Below, piece after piece: positions 5,331 to 6,801 of a DNA stretch of 6,801 nucleotides (positions within the stretch are counted from its first letter, which is position 1; each line of letters begins with the position of its first letter). The DNA is taken from assembly GCA_018674605.1 (NCBI GenBank), contig JABGZU010000058.1, positions 1 to 6,801 on the forward strand. The letters are read 5' to 3'. Origin of the DNA: Candidatus Nitrosopumilus sp. Its GTDB lineage: Archaea > Thermoproteota > Nitrososphaeria > Nitrososphaerales > Nitrosopumilaceae. Below the pieces are notes generated by a model that worked only from the letters and a program-made list of their open reading frames with translations, ran no database searches and was not told where the DNA came from. Made by a program: the position numbers and the translations under genes.

Positions 5331-5354
5331 CTAAATTCGAATTTAGAAACATTA
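5325..5354. repeat. Palindromic element, copy 3, overlapping a promoter
   Basis: Positions 5328-5349 are a perfect 22-nt inverted repeat of half-site TTTCTAAATTC, identical to the core of copy 2. The match to copy 2 covers 5325-5354 apart from the bases just after the core. The right arm supplies AGAAAC, which reads as a BRE for the TATA box that follows at once. A protein bound to this palindrome would contact or displace TFB, so the copy is placed to control the 5380 gene. Confidence 0.88.
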
Positions 5355-5359
5355 TAAAT
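5345..5359 (+). promoter_or_regulatory. BRE/TATA promoter for a leaderless transcript
   Basis: AGAAAC (BRE-like) is followed by ATTATAAAT (5351-5359, centre 5355). The centre is 25 bases before the A of ATG at 5380, so transcription should start at or next to the start codon. This supports ATG 5380 over the TTG at 5377 or the internal ATG at 5416. Confidence 0.75.
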
Positions 5360-5379
5360 TCAGACCAATAATTCCATTG

Positions 5380-5865
5380 ATGGAGTCATATAGGACGGAT
5401 TTAGAATGTTTAATCATGGCAACATCAAGAATGCGAGATAGTGTGGAAAGATGGTTAATTCATGAAAGTATGTCTTTTGAAGGAGTAAAATCCACAGAAA
5501 ATACGTTTCAAGTTCTAGTAAAACATGCAGGACCGTATGGAATACCAATTGATATTTTTGAACCAAAAGCACAGCAAGGAATTTTAGTAATTGGTGCCAA
5601 AATACCTCTAAAAAATAATCAAATTATTAGATACCGTGGATTTAATGAAGAAGAAAAAGCAAAATTTGCAAATAAAATATTAGAATTTTGTAATTCAATT
5701 GAAGCTATTAGTAAAATAATTGTAGAGGATGGAAAGCAAAAAATTTCAGTTTTTGTCGTATTAGATGATAAAGAAAATATCAATCAACAGGCAATGTTTG
5801 ACGCAATAGATAGTGTATCAGAAAAACATGAGAAAACTTCAAGATTTTTGCTCAAGACGTTTTAA
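5380..5865 (+). CDS. DUF2299-like protein, function unknown
   Basis: The product is 161 residues. After a short N terminus it shows a helix with VERWLIHESMSFEGVKS (about 22-38), then FQVLVKHAGPYGIPIDIFEP, then GILVIGAKIPL, two helices (NEEEKAKFANKILEFCNSIE), and strands ISVFVVLDD before a C-terminal helix. This alternation of a W-L amphipathic helix, a V-K strand, P-x-D-I-x-x-P and V-I-G-A resembles the archaeal DUF2299 family, whose fold is related to YbjN/secretion-chaperone-like domains. I recall this rather than having tested it. No catalytic or metal-binding motif is seen. It is read from a single strong promoter as a leaderless mRNA and is probably monocistronic. The overlapping palindrome suggests regulated expression. 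Confidence 0.82.
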   Translation: MESYRTDLECLIMATSRMRDSVERWLIHESMSFEGVKSTENTFQVLVKHAGPYGIPIDIFEPKAQQGILVIGAKIPLKNNQIIRYRGFNEEEKAKFANKILEFCNSIEAISKIIVEDGKQKISVFVVLDDKENINQQAMFDAIDSVSEKHEKTSRFLLKTF

Positions 5866-6069
5866 AAAAACTCTAAAAATCATAGTAAACAATACAGAAG
5901 ACCAAATAATATCTCAAAGAATAGAGGAGTATTGATCCAAAACATACATCACATAAAGAAACAATTCAACAACATGTCAAATAGGTAATGATAAAAAATC
6001 TATTTTACATTAATTTGAAGAATTACAAAATAAAATGATTTTTTGATAAATCCAAAAACAAAAAATGTC

Positions 6070-6086
6070 AAAAATGGCCATTTTTT
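6070..6086. terminator. Palindrome followed by T run, possible bidirectional terminator
   Basis: Positions 6070-6085 form a perfect 16-nt palindrome, AAAAATGGCCATTTTT, extended by one more T. In either direction it gives an A/U-rich hairpin with a GGCC centre and a T run. On the minus strand further T runs follow (complement of 6058-6065), as expected where a minus-strand RNA ends. A protein-binding site is equally possible. Confidence 0.4.
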
Positions 6087-6093
6087 AGAATTA

Positions 6094-6290
6094 TGCCTAG
6101 ATGTTAAACCCCCTATAGGAAAAAGACCAATTAGGCACTAGATGAAATTTTGAGAAATGGTCATTTTGGTGGGGGGTTGAACACTCATGACTAGGGGCAA
6201 AAGGCAAGGGTAATTCCCCCAAGGTTGCCCATCAAGAGATAGGGGATCTTTGATAGTTAGGCGTAAAAGCTAAACCCCCCAAAATAACGC
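6094..6290. ncRNA. Candidate structured RNA, strand undetermined
   Basis: This stretch stands out from its flanks in G+C content and in pairing. GGGCAA (6195-6200) pairs with TTGCCC (6225-6230), with an inner GGG/CCC. Immediately next, 6231-6240 and 6246-6254 form a nine-pair hairpin with one bulged G and loop AGGGG. An outer stem, 6170-6178 with 6273-6281 (nine pairs), encloses both, giving a junction-like fold. TTAG/CTAA at 6257-6273 may form a third hairpin. The same G tract can instead pair upstream, 6103-6113 with 6172-6182 (ten of eleven pairs). I do not recognise SRP RNA, RNase P RNA, 5S rRNA or a known riboswitch. The downstream gene has its own promoter at its start codon, so this is unlikely to be that gene's leader. 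Confidence 0.4.
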
Positions 6291-6501
6291 AAATTTGTCC
6301 AAAAAACAGCAAAAAAATCACACCATTTGAAAGAAAAAAGACATCAAAAATAAAAAATACAGACTATTGACGAGTAAAGAATTAGGCAATATTTTGTAGT
6401 TAGGGTCTAAATTTGAAAAATACCCCCCATCTATGGAGATACAATTAGAGTATGATGAATTAAAAAACTGAAATTAGATATTTTAGAAATTACGTTGCAA
6501 C

Positions 6502-6509
6502 TATATATC
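6502..6509 (+). promoter_or_regulatory. TATA box for a leaderless transcript
   Basis: TATATATC has its centre about 24 bases before ATG 6529, the spacing for transcription starting at the start codon. The upstream BRE (TTGCAAC) is only a weak match. No SD is present before the ATG, in line with leaderless translation. Confidence 0.65.
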
Positions 6510-6528
6510 AAAAAAAGATGGAAATTTC

Positions 6529-6801
6529 ATGGCACGAATGGGACTAGTAATAGTAATTGGAGCAATAATTGGTTCAATGTTACTTGCCAATTTCATGTAC
6601 ATGCAATATCAAACAAATTTCATTGAAGTAAATGCAGGTGAAACAGTAATGGTAGGACCTGTAGAATATGTAATTACATTTGAAGGAACACATGAAGGAG
6701 ATAAAGAGACACAGCCAGAAAATACGTTTCTAAAAATAGGAATTATTGCAAAAAACATCAGTGGTGAGAATACTGCGATGTCAGGAGGGCAATTTTTCCT
6801 A
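6529..6801 (+). CDS. Membrane-anchored or secreted DUF4352-like protein (partial, 3' end outside window)
   Basis: The frame is open for 91 codons to the end of the window. The N terminus has a hydrophobic segment after a short basic start (MARMGLVIVIGAIIGSMLLA), a signal anchor or uncleaved signal peptide placing the rest outside the membrane. From about residue 34 the sequence is beta-rich: GETVMVGPVEYVITFEG, then a polar loop, then FLKIGIIAKNISGENTAMSG and GQFFL. The order 'x-VG-x-VEY-x-I', then 'F-L-x-I-x-I-x-A-K-N-x-S', then 'G-x-x-F-x-L' is typical of DUF4352/telokin-like immunoglobulin-like domains found in archaeal and Gram-positive surface proteins. The start ATG 6529 is supported by the TATA box; ATG 6538 is a shorter alternative. 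Confidence 0.85.
   Translation, partial: MARMGLVIVIGAIIGSMLLANFMYMQYQTNFIEVNAGETVMVGPVEYVITFEGTHEGDKETQPENTFLKIGIIAKNISGENTAMSGGQFFL

Larger units (their letters stand above)
5866..6528. other. 663-nt intergenic region without a credible gene
   Basis: Both strands were read for short genes. All + strand ATG frames seen here close within about eight codons, and no minus-strand frame with a plausible start and length appears. The left part (5866-6065) is plain A+T-rich sequence. The centre (about 6090-6290) has C5, C6 and G6 runs and strong pairing potential. The right part (6300-6380) is rich in A runs on this strand. A further C6 run lies at 6423-6428 before the promoter of the next gene. 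Confidence 0.8.

Noticed and set aside
4612..5354. CRISPR array or insertion sequence ends
   Set aside because: The three palindromic copies are unevenly spaced (71 and 641 nt apart), enclose normal genes, and there is no transposase, target duplication or cas gene.
5924..5990. GAGGAG followed by TTG and an 18-codon frame after the DUF2299-like gene
   Set aside because: The spacer is only two bases, the start is TTG, and the peptide has no features; probably chance.
6187..6213. Eight-codon frame (MTRGKRQG) in the GC-rich core
   Set aside because: Too short, no SD or promoter at the right distance, and lies inside sequence that pairs as RNA.
6168..6245. G-quadruplex from four G runs
   Set aside because: The loops between the runs (17, 10 and 31 bases) are too long for a canonical quadruplex; hairpin pairing explains the G runs better.
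6094..6290. SRP RNA, RNase P RNA, 5S rRNA, C/D box sRNA or known riboswitch
   Set aside because: Conserved cores of these RNAs (for example the SRP domain IV loops, the RNase P conserved regions, the RTGATGA/CTGA boxes at suitable spacing) are not seen.
6482..6490. Fourth palindrome half-site TTTAGAAAT before the last gene
   Set aside because: The left half is too degenerate, and TTTAGAAA also occurs by chance inside coding sequence of this window (for example near 195 and 4145).

Overview
The window is strongly A+T-rich, and every gene in it lies on the + strand. It looks like the chromosome of a Nitrosopumilus-type thaumarchaeon (ammonia-oxidising archaeon). The evidence is the archaeal ribosomal protein set (eS4, the archaeal/eukaryotic form of uS17, an RNase P Pop4/Rpp29 homologue inside the ribosomal operon), archaeal BRE/TATA promoters 24-25 nt from start codons, an archaeal tRNA without encoded CCA, and small ORFs of a type typical of this lineage. 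The lineage call comes from recognising the sequences, not from a database search.

Region 1 (1-4157) is the S10/spc-type ribosomal protein cluster: the end of rps3, then rpl29, rnp1, rps17, rpl14, rpl24, rps4e, rpl5, rps14, rps8 and rpl6. The genes overlap by 1 to 11 nt or are separated by at most 5 nt, so this is one translationally coupled polycistron. Its products build both ribosomal subunits, plus one protein of RNase P, the enzyme that matures tRNA 5' ends. rps14 (59 codons) is short and easy to miss but intact.

Region 2 (4158-4611) begins where the usual archaeal order (rpl32e, rpl19e, rpl18, rps5 and so on) stops after rpl6. It is replaced by a 96-residue protein of unknown function and then a tRNA-Asn(GUU) gene with its own promoter-like sequence.

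Region 3 (4612-5865) holds three small genes: a TTG-started zinc-ribbon-like protein, a two-helix membrane protein, and a DUF2299-like protein. Three copies of a palindromic element are spread between them. Each copy is built on the half-site TTTCTAAATTC plus its reverse complement, and each is followed directly by BRE/TATA-like sequence. The third copy overlaps a good promoter for a leaderless transcript, so the element looks like an operator or promoter module.

Region 4 (5866-6528) is about 660 nt without a credible gene. Its centre (about 6090-6290) is richer in G+C, carries runs of five or six C or G, and can fold. It has two adjacent hairpins, and one G6 tract that can pair either with an upstream or a downstream C tract. 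This suggests a structured non-coding RNA or a regulatory RNA switch. Strand and function are undetermined.

Region 5 (6529-6801) is the start of a secreted or membrane-anchored protein with a DUF4352-like beta domain, preceded by a TATA box placed for leaderless transcription. The gene runs off the window.
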